Assembly (NCBI GenBank): GCA_004794785.1
Contig: SJOL01008995.1
Location: 67,989 to 131,988 of the forward strand
Direction: 5' to 3'
Length of the DNA: 64,000 nt
Origin: Opisthorchis felineus
Taxonomy: Eukaryota > Platyhelminthes > Trematoda > Opisthorchiida > Opisthorchiidae
Made by a program: the position numbers and the translations under genes. Below are positions 1-10,894 of this stretch, piece after piece (within the stretch, counting starts at the first letter, position 1; every line of letters starts with the position of its first letter). The notes below the pieces were generated by a model. It did not search any database and had not been told where the DNA came from. It saw only the letters and a program-made list of their open reading frames with translations.

Positions 1-1841
1 TGAGGTGGAAAACGTATGACCTGGAAGAAGGGTGTGAAAGGGATTACGAAGAGTTTTTGTGTTGTTGGCTTTGTACGCCTTCCATGATGTGGTCTCCGTG
101 AAATCGCGTGCGCTTGGCTGGAGACATTTCAAGGAATGGCGACTGGTCGATGTCAGTGGCGATCGTGCTGTCAGTTTCTTTCCAGATTGTCTGATTGTGC
201 GTTTGGATGTGTAGGCCCCACACAGGCCAGCACCAGGTCGCCTCCCTCACCAACTCATTTTCTTTTCTTTTCAATCTAAGGTTTTAAATGTATTTAGATG
301 AACTTTATGGTTGTACGACAGTTAAACATCAGTGTCAACACTGATGTTGCTGTCTCTGATAATGATGACGCTTATTATTATTGTTCTTATTATTATTATT
401 AAGACTGTTCATAGTCACTGAAATTACACGTTGAAAAATTCTACATGTACACGCCCAAATTTCGAACTACTTGAATAATGACCATGAATGGAACCTACCG
501 GCCAATCAGACTATAAAAAAGAAGAACACAGATATTTCAAGAGGTGTGATTTCATTATTTCTTCTCATTACCCACAGTCCAGTGAAGAATCTCTTAAGAA
601 ATCTCTAGAGTGAACTTAGAGAAGTCTGTGTTGGAATAAATTAGATGTGAAACGGAGGATGAGAAGGGGTTTTTCAACTTCAAGTCACAAATACCGACCG
701 TTTCTATTCAACCATTTTGATAGTGTGTTGACTCGACTGCACGAACAGTACAATGTTTGATGAAGATAAGCCGCTGTTTATCTGAAATGCACGTCCTTCT
801 GAACAAATAGTGGTCACGGACACCAAACAAGGATTATCAACGCAAAATTTAGAGCACAGTCGGCTGTTGTTTGCGAGCTTCTCTACTGTGATAAACATTT
901 TTATTTCACATCATGGCGACACAGTAGCTGGGTATTTAAACTGGTTTTTATGACTAAATGTGTAACTCTCTGGTAAATATAATCTGACTCTGCACTATTT
1001 CACTGTTAACCGATTACTTGGGTGAAGATTTAGGTGCTAAGTACTCAACCTTTGCCTGTGATTAAACACATTCTGACATAAATCCTTCCACGTCTTGTTT
1101 CATGATATTGACTGTCTAGGATTTCCATGGTCTAACTCTGCGTCCGAGTCTACTAATGGGTATGGTTTCGGATGTTTAAGGTCAAACTTGTGCTACGCTA
1201 AGCTCGTTTGCAACGGACACACGTGCCGCTACTAATAATCTGGTACAAAATTCTGAACAGCGTAATTCAATCTCGCTCTCGTTCTAGTCCTCCTCCCACT
1301 GTTTACTCATCATTCTTCATTATTTACCAGCCGTGAGGTGACCCAAACTTTCCAAAGGAGATCGCACGCTGGTCGAACTGATCTGACCTAGTGCTTCATT
1401 GTAGCGGTGTGAAAAGGTAACCTGAGTCAGTGTGAATCCATTCGAGAAATTAGCAGCTGTGCAAACTGCTTGTGAACCACACGAAGGGAAACAAATGGGT
1501 TACGCTTTCAGATCATCGTGAATCCTCACATTCCCCCTTAATTTTAGCACGACTGTCAATAATGAGGAAATCTTATCATCGTCCGTTTGATCGGTCGCAA
1601 CAAAGAACTAAATCGCAATCTTCCAGAGGAACTCCATGTCGAAAGCGATCCCGGAAAATCTGCTCCTGTCCCAGGAAACTTCTTAGGATTACCCAGATAA
1701 ACACAAGATTTGAGGTTTCATTGGCAAAACCAAGGGGCAAATAAAGTTCTAATGGACATTTTCGAATGACCAGATGAACCCGGATGAACCAACCGAAGGG
1801 GTTATTAACCGTCCCATCAAAGTTAGAAGTCTTTCATACAC
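1..1841. other. Intergenic, no gene recognised
   Basis: No exon with conserved protein content was found on either strand. A minus-strand open frame at 44-274 has no recognisable domain and no convincing splice context. A short ATT-rich simple repeat lies near 375-402. If the INSM-type gene to the right has further 3' exons, they would lie here or beyond the left edge. Confidence 0.5.
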
Positions 1842-2113
1842 CCTACTCATAAGGCTGCTGAAGACTTATCCACAGCCTGTTTTGCTCCTCCTAAGGCTCA
1901 TCGCTTGAGCGCATTCCCTGAGTTCCCATCAATCTTACGTTTTATTTGAAAATCAGATTGTGCGCAACTGGTGAAATACATTCATTTTCAGGTTTCATTA
2001 GTGCCAGAGACAGGCCCAACTGCATGTGCTGTACAAAGACCACATTGTGATTTGTTTGGCGCATTATTCGAGAAAACGCAGTATATTTCTTATACATAAC
2101 TCACTAGTTATAA
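1842..2113 (+). repeat. Old copy of the ctcataagg dispersed repeat
   Basis: The copy begins with a diverged form of the family's terminal motif (ctactcataaggctgctgaa). It then follows the block order seen in better copies: a cgacagcc-like block, an aaatacattcatttt-like block, a caactgcatgtgctg block, and an attcgagaaa-like block near the right end. It closes with a relic of the terminal motif around 2098-2113. Divergence is high, so this is an old insertion. No coding potential. Confidence 0.6.
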
Positions 2114-4841
2114 GTTTAGCAGTTGAAGGACTTCCAGTAAATTTGTAAGTAGTCAGTTATGTCAAGAAAGCCGAAAAATATTTTGTGATCATGACACAAA
2201 AAATTAGCTTGATAATTACAAACTCGATAACCGGTTGTGTAACAGACCCATTTGAAGAATGCCATTAACGAAGGACTCAGATGAGTCACTTGTGAACACC
2301 AAAGTGATTTGAAAATAGGTGTATTTCGCCTTCTAGGTACCGTTTTTAGTTAACTGATAACGATGGTTTTCAACTGACGGCCTTCTGGGTGCAGTTTTGA
2401 AGTTATCCACAGAAGTTAACTATGAAATGTTTCTTCAAATTACTTTCTGCGAAGCGAAATTGCACTACTGAATGATGAAACTAAGTGGCTGGGGTGCGAG
2501 ATGGATGTACCGAAGGGTGAAACGCTGGATACCTGTGCACACTTTGCATAAAGCATTCGGCTATCCCTGAGCTGCCTACGTTGCCATGTGGAAGTCCTTG
2601 ATGCGGGTATAAAACCCGAGGAAGAAAGGTCGACGGACAAACACGCAAATCCTGTTTGATGCCATCTGAAGTCATAACGCTGGTTACCGAAACTGACTAA
2701 CCATTGTCCTCATTTCGACCGCAGGCCGCATTTTTTCCACCACAGTATTACACCGAACTTACCAAGAGTCACATATTAGCTCACCGTTTGGGTAACGATG
2801 GATAACTTTTTTCCGGTTGTTATAAGAATTGAGGTGAGTCCGGTACACTTTTCGGAGTTTTCCTTTCCGCCCGTCGAATAACTCCCTTGCATATGAAATT
2901 CAGTGTTATTCCTAAAGCATGGTGGGCGTAAAATAAGCTGAACCAAATTATCAGTGTCACACTCCCTCACTGGAGATAGACTTCCAAATTACCCGCTTAT
3001 AAGCATCGTGCTTTGACTGTCATTGTAATTTACTGATTCACCCAAAGAACCCTCTTCAGAAATACTGGTTTGTTTCTCGGGGCAGACAAGAACCTCCACC
3101 AGGTTGCCTTTTCCACCAGAAGCTTCTCAAAGTGGACCATACTCTTCGAATTCCTTCCCAAAATAAAGCGTAGAACAACTTAAGGTAGGTGGCCGTTGTC
3201 ACTTGAAAACCAGAGGTCTTATAACGCATGCGGCACACTCGGTGGACAGTTACCTAGTGTATCCAGAAAATATTTCCTCTTTAGCTACTTAGTATCCCTT
3301 GAAAAACGAAATTCTCCAGGGTAGAGAGCCTCTGCATTGCTTAATCCAATGTTTTATGCAAACAGTCATGGTTTAACAATTAGTGGGTCCTCTGTCCTAT
3401 CCTATTGTATCAGCTGTTGTCATAGAACCTGGCAGACACCATATCCCCATTTCGTATACTCACGTAGATCCCCACGCCTTGCTGAAGACACTGAGTCGGC
3501 AAGTCCAAAAGCATCTTATAAGCAACATTGGAGATACAGATTCATTGCTTGTATCACTGTCGTGTTGGGTCTCCCAGATCCCACACTTACTGAAGTGTAC
3601 CATGAAAGTCGTGAAGCCTCTGGAACAATAGCTGCATTAAGGTGAGGGTATTTTAGAGATGACAACAAGGTTTGTTAATTGTCTGTTGAGGGAGAAAGAT
3701 AATGAAACAGCCAGAGAAAGGAAACTAAGTAAAATGCTTAGTCGGCAACCTGTACTCAGTCAAAGGGGTCAGTTATTAAAATTAATCCCAGCAAACCCTC
3801 CAAATGCACAGTTGTTGTTATTCGCTTCCGATCATCGTGAATTACTGCTGAGCTCCGAAAAAAATACTCAAAGATGAATACTTTTCCGAAAATCACTTGA
3901 TAATGGCAATTATCTTATGTATATCCCGAAGCGAGTCAAGTCTGGATACTCAATGAGTTTGCTGTGAGAAGACACACTGTCTGAATTTCTTATAAAACCT
4001 AGTGAATAGCCACTGGGTAGGGATATCTATCTGACCTTCGCCATGGTGTTATTTTCATTTGGACGAACGCCACACCCACTGAATTACGTTTATGTTTTGC
4101 AGGTCAAAGTTATTAGTTTTTAAAGTCCATCTCCTGGTTAAACAAACTTTGTGGGGAACGCTCCAGGTTATGAAGTTGCAAAAAGCGTTTGTTCTCCGAA
4201 TTTCCAGTCTAAAACAGCTTGAGGCAAGTCAGTTAACGTTTGTCAACCAGCGCTGTTAATCCCGGTTTAATCTACCTTCATAACCTATCTGACAGTCGCT
4301 TCTAATGGGATGTTTTACGTTTTCTTTCTTTTGAAATAGCGGTACCCTAGAAAATTGGTACTCGGAAGTTTTATTTTCTGACATGCTAGGACTTTTGGCC
4401 TCTCTCGAACAGGAATACCATCATTATTTTATCTATCTTTTCATCCAGAATTCGGTAAATTTTGCCCTACATAAAATTCCGACCAATCAATCCCAATAAT
4501 GTTTCACGACGTCAAGCGTGTTTCGCGTGCCGTGTCCTAAACTGACAACGGCTTCCGTGAAAACCCACCCTGAAAGGTTGCTCTGTATACAGTGCGCTCA
4601 CTGCTGACTCCATTGTCAGTTTTCCTACTTAGAATCTAACTTAAATGTCATTAGACCCAAAGGTTCATTGATACTTCTATGCTCAGTGGCCATTTTTACC
4701 CATATGGAGACAAATCTCTCCTACACTCCAGCTATGCAACTTCAGCCGTTGAGCCCACCTTCCCTGGGCAAGTAGACAGTCGTCGAGACCACAATCCCAT
4801 CTTCAACCACCTGATAAGTCCCAAAAGGGGCCGCAGACCTC

Positions 4842-5096
4842 TTGTGGTTGAATTCTTTAGTGAGACAACCGGCTGATCCTCTAAACCTGATCCCTCATGT
4901 CCTGGTACTCAGCAGATTTTCCAGAAGAATCCGTGAGGATAGTATTCAGACTGATCGTAAGCAGTCAGACTGGCTGACTCAGTTTAAAGCCGACCAGAAC
5001 AGAAAACACGCTAGAAAACGATATGAAAAGCGTACAACATCGAGAGTTTCCTACATATTACATACAAACGATCGCGTTCTCCTCGTGGATAGGTAA
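4842..5096 (+). pseudogene. Possible retroelement (integrase tail-like) fragment
   Basis: A short plus-strand open frame has a basic, Gln/Lys/Arg-rich stretch (near QFKADQNRKHARKRYEK), followed by a segment ending in NDRVLLVDR. Spacing and character resemble the region after the integrase core in LTR-retrotransposon Pol proteins, where a basic helix precedes a small beta-barrel starting with a similar 'GD.V.V..' motif. No catalytic core, protease or reverse transcriptase lies nearby. If real it is a fragment. It may equally be a chance open frame. Confidence 0.25.
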
Positions 5097-5692
5097 CGTA
5101 GGAATTTCGGTTTTCGATTACTCCATGTCCGCTTTCACCTGTCGGTTAGCACGCACTTAGATTTTCAGCGGCAAAACGCACCTGGTCAAGTGAAATGAGG
5201 TCACATTTATTCTTATAGTTCCTAAAATTCCTCCTCAACGACGTTTGTGCTCTATATTTTTTTTACCTCATTTCATTACAATGTGAAGACAGTTTTCCAG
5301 TGGCTCATGGGACGCTCAGTTTTCGAAAAACATTTGCAAGCACGGTTACGTAAGTGATGCAGCTTGAAATGGGCTAGTTTTTTGAGTCGAACTAGACTCA
5401 TACTGAGCTACGCTCACGATTTTTTGTAGACCAAACGAATGTAATCAACTGATCATAGGGGGTAAAAAGCGTACCCACGTGGTCCGCGGTAAGACTGGTT
5501 TACAAGTCATACATAACATACCACGGCATTCGGTAACTTACCCAGTCAACGTAATCCACGGCCTGACGCAACTGCGCCATCAATAGGATGATGACATAGT
5601 AACTTTGAGCTCAGTAAACCAATCGTTTCAGGTGAATTTTTGTCTACTACTTAATCGGTCAATTTGAAAAATGAAGAAGCTGTTCCTTTTCT

Positions 5693-5698
5693 TTTATT
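5693..5698 (-). promoter_or_regulatory. Possible poly(A) signal AATAAA
   Basis: A minus-strand AATAAA lies about 420 bases downstream of the stop codon at 6115-6117 of the INSM-type gene. It would suit the end of that transcript if the second exon seen here is the last one. A hexamer this short occurs often by chance in AT-leaning DNA. Confidence 0.25.
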
Positions 5699-5709
5699 GA
5701 CATAAAACG

Positions 5710-5830
5710 CCACTCATGAGATTGCTGAAAACTCCTGGATAGTCCACTACTAGTTTTGCCCTTCTAAGGACTCATTGAATAGGTGTGACCACCGAGTTTC
5801 CATCAACACTACGTTCTAGTTTTTGGTTGT
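5710..5830 (+). repeat. Fragment of the ctcataagg dispersed repeat
   Basis: This starts with a diverged terminal motif (cactcatgagattgctgaaa). It continues through the block matching 'cgacagcc...tttcgcccttct...ctcat...gagttttc.tcaac..tatgtt'. Only the first third of the element is recognisable. Confidence 0.5.
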
Positions 5831-6114
5831 TTTGCCTTGCCTAATCTAGAATGCAAGCGGTCAGAATACTTCTAAAGCACTGTGCATGAGTCAGGCTACG
5901 ATGCTAGGTATACAAATAAGACTGATGGATGGATATTCCCAGAATCTGTTTTTTACCAGAATGTTTCATTTTGATACCGAGAATGCATTACATTCGTTTC
6001 TTCGGTCGATGAATGACCCGAACGCCAAATGAGAGAAATTTGTCATTTACGGCTAGATAATCATTCAGAACAAAGGAGGTTTCGAAGTTATATTCATGAC
6101 TTTCTGAATAACTG

Positions 6115-6426
6115 TCATGCAAGTAAGGCTTCTACAGAAAACGGATCAACAGGGTTAACCTTATCACGCTCCAAACGGAAGGGTTTGTTGGCTTTGAAGG
6201 AGACATTTATACATTCACAAGAATTCATCGCAGCATGCTGCAGATCTCGATGAATGTTGGACTGGCGTTCTTTGATGCACTCATTTCGTTTCCCAATTTC
6301 GAATCGGTTATGGCTCGAGATTTCAGCTGTAGGGACATCGAGAGTCTGTTTGGATTTTTGTGGTTGACCTGGTGTTGGCCGATGCCACCGTCTATGGGAG
6401 GCCAGATTGGCGGGACAGTTGAATAC
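6115..6426 (-). CDS. INSM-type gene, exon 2 (second half of finger 2 and tail)
   Basis: The exon opens after a clean acceptor (gatttcag, AG at 6427-6428) with GTATTCAACTGT, translating [17 protein letters not shown], the second half of finger 2. It then runs 86 residues through a Lys/Asn/Ser-rich tail to a TGA at 6115-6117. A possible internal donor (gataag|gttaac) could instead lead to a further exon. The paired donor is at 10186-10181. Splicing restores CGTCGK-VFNC exactly, which makes this exon secure despite its short length. Confidence 0.85.
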   Translation of the reverse strand, partial: VFNCPANLASHRRWHRPTPGQPQKSKQTLDVPTAEISSHNRFEIGKRNECIKERQSNIHRDLQHAAMNSCECINVSFKANKPFRLERDKVNPVDPFSVEALLA

Positions 6427-9400
6427 CTGAAATCAATTGCAAGCAATAATCGTCACATATAAGCTATAGTAATTTCGAGGCTAGAACCATCTGTTTGTAG
6501 TACAGGCAACTTATTTTCCTCCGGGAAGGGGTTAAGATTTATCAATGAAAACCTCATCCAGTTTGGCAGAAACTAGGAGATCTACATATCTCGTTTCCAA
6601 TCGGAAGAAATGGTTGACGGACCCACAAGCTTGTCAGCATGAATCGTTCTTTCTATCTCAAGTCACCACATTCAATTTGCAGTGGACAGCATGCAGAATT
6701 TTAACTGTTTTCACATTGGAAATATAGAACTTAGAAAGCGTGAGAGAAAATGTCTTAGTAGCGATGGGGAATCAGTATCAGTCCAGTCATACCTGATTTT
6801 TCACAGATTTCTATCTCGTGAATAAGAGATTTGTACAAAAACGTATCCGTAATGAGGATTCTAGAGGTTCCTCTTTTCTCATGACTAAAACTTGTTAGGC
6901 AGGTCTGTGAAAGTACATGTTCGATTAAAGGAACGAGGAAATTTTCGGCTCTTAAACGGGGGATTGAGGATGTATTAGCTAAGTGCATCCTACTGCTAAG
7001 TTGTGTTTTATCGGAAAACGGTTGTTTCAAGAGAAGCCTGCACTTGAAAAAATGTTGTAAGCCCACAATTTCTCACAAAGTGAAATACACATCGATGAGA
7101 AATTCGGATTCGTTTTTTGACTTTAAAGGATGGAGTGTATGGCTGCTGATAAGGTGTTGCTAATTTACCGACTAATTATCTAACAATAAAACGAGAGATA
7201 CAAATTTTATTCTAAGCCCTAGTTCAATCTCTAACCTGAATCTTTCCATAACTCCCGAAAGTAAGAGAGCACCAACTGCATTTTACAGAGTGATGCAAGC
7301 TGCACATGGTAAGCTGGATCATTTCGGTTAGCCTTACGACAACTTCGAGAAAATTGGTGACGAACCCTGTTATCATGCAGTTCAACACTGGTTGATTTTT
7401 GAAATTGTTGTTAGGACGTGAAGGTATTGTTGACAAGACCAAACATAATAATAGCCATACGGTTCGCTGCAGAAATCTGTTAAAATAGCCCTAGTGAATC
7501 ACTTTGTCGTGGAAGAATAACAAAAAAAAAGCAAAATAAATATTTTCATGAAGGAAACTACTCACAAGGTTGCTGAAAATNGGGACTGCGCCTACCTGAT
7601 GAGCCCCAAGAAGGGTGAAACCGGTCGTGGGCTGTCGAAGAGTTTTCAGCAACCTTGTGAGTAGTTTCCTTCATGAAAATATACTGCGATATCTCGAATA
7701 TCGTACCAACTGAAACATGAGGCGACCTGTGTGCAGCACCTTCAGTTGAAGAACATCCTAAACGAGAGACTCACTTGAGTCTCCCGTGAAAACCGAATTG
7801 ATTTGCAAATGAGTGTATTTGTCAAAATGGATATTTTTTTTACCACTTTGCTGATGTGCGAAAGCCGCCATTCGTCGACAAGTGATTGCTCAGGATATTG
7901 CTATCAAGATATGTTATTCGCACAGAGTCACGAAGAGCAGGAAAATTAAACGATACAAAACCGTCAGCGTCAGTGAATAAATATCTTTCATTGTACCTCA
8001 CTTTTGGTGCGGTTCGACACGGGCTTTTCAAGCAGTCTGATAACACTACTATTCGCCGTGTCAATCACTGAACCTACTATCTGTTGTGTGCATGAATTTT
8101 CTTCAGCCAGGCATAACAACTTTTCGTTCACGTTTCGTGGTCATTAGTGTGTGAAGGCTTTTAAAACGGTCTGTAGACAGCCGGAAACAGTTCAAGCTGT
8201 TCAATCTCGGTTTGGTCGCGGGACAAATTAGTGATAGAGAGTGACTACCTTGTTTCTTAATTTGTGAAGTTTGCAAATCGTGATGATGTAGAACTTCATT
8301 GCTCGTATTTACTCTTCCAAGAACCACTGGCTGCTTGGGTTTCTATGACACTGGAATCCATAAATGGGTGCCATTATTAGTGACAATAATATTGTTACTG
8401 TTACTGTTGGTATTGCTATTTTGACCGGGCTATTGCACAATCAGCAGACAGCTGATCGCATCGAAACAACGGTTTTACTTCAAACAAAAGCTTCTATTAC
8501 TTTACTGAACAATCAGAAAATGATCTTGTGCTCTGTTGGTTGACTTAAGCTCCCACACCACTAAGACGTCGTCCATTGTAGCTGTGAGGATACTCTAACT
8601 TGACTCAGAAGCCATAAACCTAAAGAAACCAGTAAAGTCGCTAAAATGAGGCAGGACCAAGCAGTACAATATGCTCAGATGGAGCGAACAATGCTGCTTC
8701 TTGTCCAAATGCGAAAGCTTTGTGGGACCGGCAATTCAATGGGTGTTCCGGTAATAGACATGCACTGCGGTGGTGATCAAACGGACATAAGCCCCAGGTA
8801 TTTTGACTACCACGAAAGATCAGCTTACGTGTGTCTGGCTCAATCACCAGCCCAGAACAGTGTCCTGATAAGCACATCTGCACAAAATATCTGTTGTTTT
8901 TTAACTTATGCCCATTTGGTTACTCACCTGTTGCACACAATTTTTCAATGACAGTTTTCGTGCAAACTGGCTAACCACTGATTCCTGTTGGAACTTTGCA
9001 GCCTGCGAATGCTCGTGATACGGGGAAAGCAAGCGAGGCTGGGACAGTTCCAGAGCAAATCCGAAAAGATGGCTGTTTGAAACTTGGCAGTTAAGGAAAA
9101 GTCGATCTTATGTTAAGAACCCCAAAAGGAATTTGATGGGACCCAGCAAATGTAAGCAATCTGGAGCTCCAGTCATTCTGGAGAGCACAGTGTAGAGAAG
9201 TTTCGCCGTACTCCATGTATTAGGAAGTGGAAATCACACAAGTCCAACCCGGTTTATCTCTTTCCACACTCTGGTCGAATTACAACAGGTCCCGTTCCTG
9301 ACAATGTATCCCAAGACCAAAATGAAAACTTGCGAAACTTATCGTAAAACCAGCCTTAGAAATGCATGAAACATATAGCAACCTACAGTCTGGTGAAACC

Positions 9401-10894
9401 ACTAGAACAGATTCTGTCTAAAATGGCATATGGAATGTTTCGCGCAGTTGAGCGGATGGCTAAGCGCGATTAAAAAGCAGCAAGTTTGTGTGCGTATGCA
9501 AACTCAACCTGCACAATAAAACTTGGATGAATAGCTTTCGAAGGTATAAGAGATAAACTTAATGTTCAGATATTTTTGGAAAGAAAGTTCCACAACGCTA
9601 GGTTTAACCGTTCCGTTTCCCTCCATAAAAGCATTATAATAGCCGGCAGAACTTCATCGACAGGCCCAGATTCTTTTGCCTACCGACAGCAGATTTTACT
9701 GATGCTGAGATTTTCACACGACTAATTCGCGTTTTTCGTTGAATTCGCTGTCTTCAAAAATTCGGATTTCACTGCGAATGTCGGTACCGATATGTCACTT
9801 TCGTGCTTTGCGGTCGTCTAGTTCTCTACAAGAAGATGGCGCCGCTTCTCCTCTCCTAACTAGCAGGAGGCAAATAAGTGTATGGAAATCACTGTCCTCC
9901 TAGAAGCCATTAATCTGGGAACCGTAGCGTTTCATTCATTATTTTCCCGCAAAATTCTAGACTTACAAACATGAAGTCCTCTAAACTTTGAGTCGTACTC
10001 ACTGTCATCAGCATACGGTTCCTAGACCCGATACTCAAGTCTCCATAGTTTACCGAAGTCAAACATGGATGATAAAATTCCTATCAGACGACAGCTTTCT
10101 GAAGACCACAGGAGTCAACTAACTTATGAAGTTCGTAACCTCAAAACGGATTTCCATTAAGAAGAGAGTCTAGATTCAAAACTTACCTTACCGCAAGTTC
10201 CACAAGGATAGGTTACACAGGCTATCCTTGAACAAGGATGCTCTGCCAAGGCCAGTGCATTAGGAAACCACTCGCAACAAAGCTGGCAAACGTAGTCTCC
10301 AATCAGGTTTGGAATTTTTTTCATTTGTTCCAGAACCTCCATTTGGCTGTGAACTGGGCGAGTCGACGTCGAATGACGAACCACGGTTCGTCGTGATCTC
10401 TTGGGATGTGACTCATCCGGTATCCAGTAGGCGCTTTGAGGAAAATCAAGGAAGGGAATGATCATCGGGGAGGGAAGACTAGCATTCGATGAACTACCCG
10501 TTTCCGTTGAAAAAATCTCTCTGTTGAGGTATTTCTGGGAATTTGAAGGGCTTTGTTTTGATTTGCTTGATGCTACATTCGTTATGGCAATGGTGCTAAC
10601 AGGACAAGAAGCGGGAGTTTTGTTGACAGTTAGCGGTAAATCATGCAAAGTCGTCTCCAAGTTGGGTGAATTCTTGTTCAGATTTCCATTCAAAATATGC
10701 GAAAAATTCCTCAAATAGTGCGAAAATTGCTCAGGGCATGGCCAAGTCATGGGTATTTGAGTTCCGTGTGACAGATAGCAAACCTGACTGGGTCCGAGCT
10801 TGAAACACTCGTTTATGTTATCTTGTTCGGTAGCTCCTAGTGTATACGAACGAAACATCGTACCATCAGACAAAGAGTGATCAACGATCAACAT
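6115..10894 (-). CDS. INSM/nerfin-type zinc-finger transcription factor (join of two exons, possibly incomplete)
   Basis: Two minus-strand exons, 10187-10894 and 6115-6426, join in phase 0 to give about 339 residues. The last part matches the hallmark fingers of insulinoma-associated/nerfin/EGL-46 proteins. Finger 1 is the unusual C2HC type (C203, C206, H219, C221) followed by CSRI; finger 2 is C2H2 (C231, C234, H247, H251) and runs into [13 protein letters not shown], a signature of the family. Members are nuclear DNA-binding repressors that drive neural and neuroendocrine differentiation. The first 200 residues are Ser/Pro/Asn-rich with no fold I recognise. Exon 2 reaches a stop about 85 residues after finger 2, whereas vertebrate relatives carry further fingers; these may lie on an unseen exon or be absent. 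The start is uncertain: the frame is open back to 11044 and I saw no SNAG motif. The family call is firm, the gene model partial. Confidence 0.8.
6427..10186 (-). other. Intron of the INSM-type gene
   Basis: This 3.76-kb intron has a consensus donor (AAG|GTAAGT) and acceptor (TTTCAG|GT). It contains the palindromic repeat insertion at 7540-7835 with its single N. I see no other exon with conserved content inside it. Confidence 0.75.
7540..7835 (-). repeat. ctcataagg dispersed repeat, palindromic copy with an N gap
   Basis: This is one of the best preserved family members. A perfect 40-bp inverted repeat (7540-7579 with 7643-7682) flanks a 63-bp centre matching the cgacagcc/gggctcatcagg block; the single N is at 7581. 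The remaining blocks (gatattcgagatatcgcag, catgtttcagttgg, ctctcgttt, aaatacactcatttgcaaat, all read on the minus strand) follow to 7835. It lies inside the intron of the INSM-type gene. Confidence 0.8.
10187..10894 (-). CDS. INSM-type gene, exon with finger 1 and first half of finger 2
   Basis: This exon gives 236 codons from the first in-frame ATG shown, to a consensus donor (AAG|GTAAGT, intron 10186-10181). Residues 1-195 are low complexity (Ser, Pro, Asn, Thr) with one basic patch HPKRSRR near residue 165, a possible nuclear localisation signal. Residues 201-221 form the C2HC finger, and 231-236 begin finger 2. The frame stays open upstream to a TGA at 11045-11047, so the true 5' boundary may be a splice acceptor or an earlier start. 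Confidence 0.8.

Larger units (their letters stand above)
2114..5709. other. Gene-poor stretch 3' of the zinc-finger gene
   Basis: No conserved exon was found on either strand apart from a possible retroelement scrap at 4842-5096. Open frames at 3337-3645 and 3659-3877 are short, lack domains and have no splice or initiation context. Near the right end, a minus-strand AATAAA at 5693-5698 is a possible poly(A) signal for the zinc-finger gene. Confidence 0.5.

Noticed and set aside
1472..1744. 90-codon plus-strand frame rich in Arg/Ser
   Set aside because: No domain, no promoter or splice context; composition is that of random open sequence.
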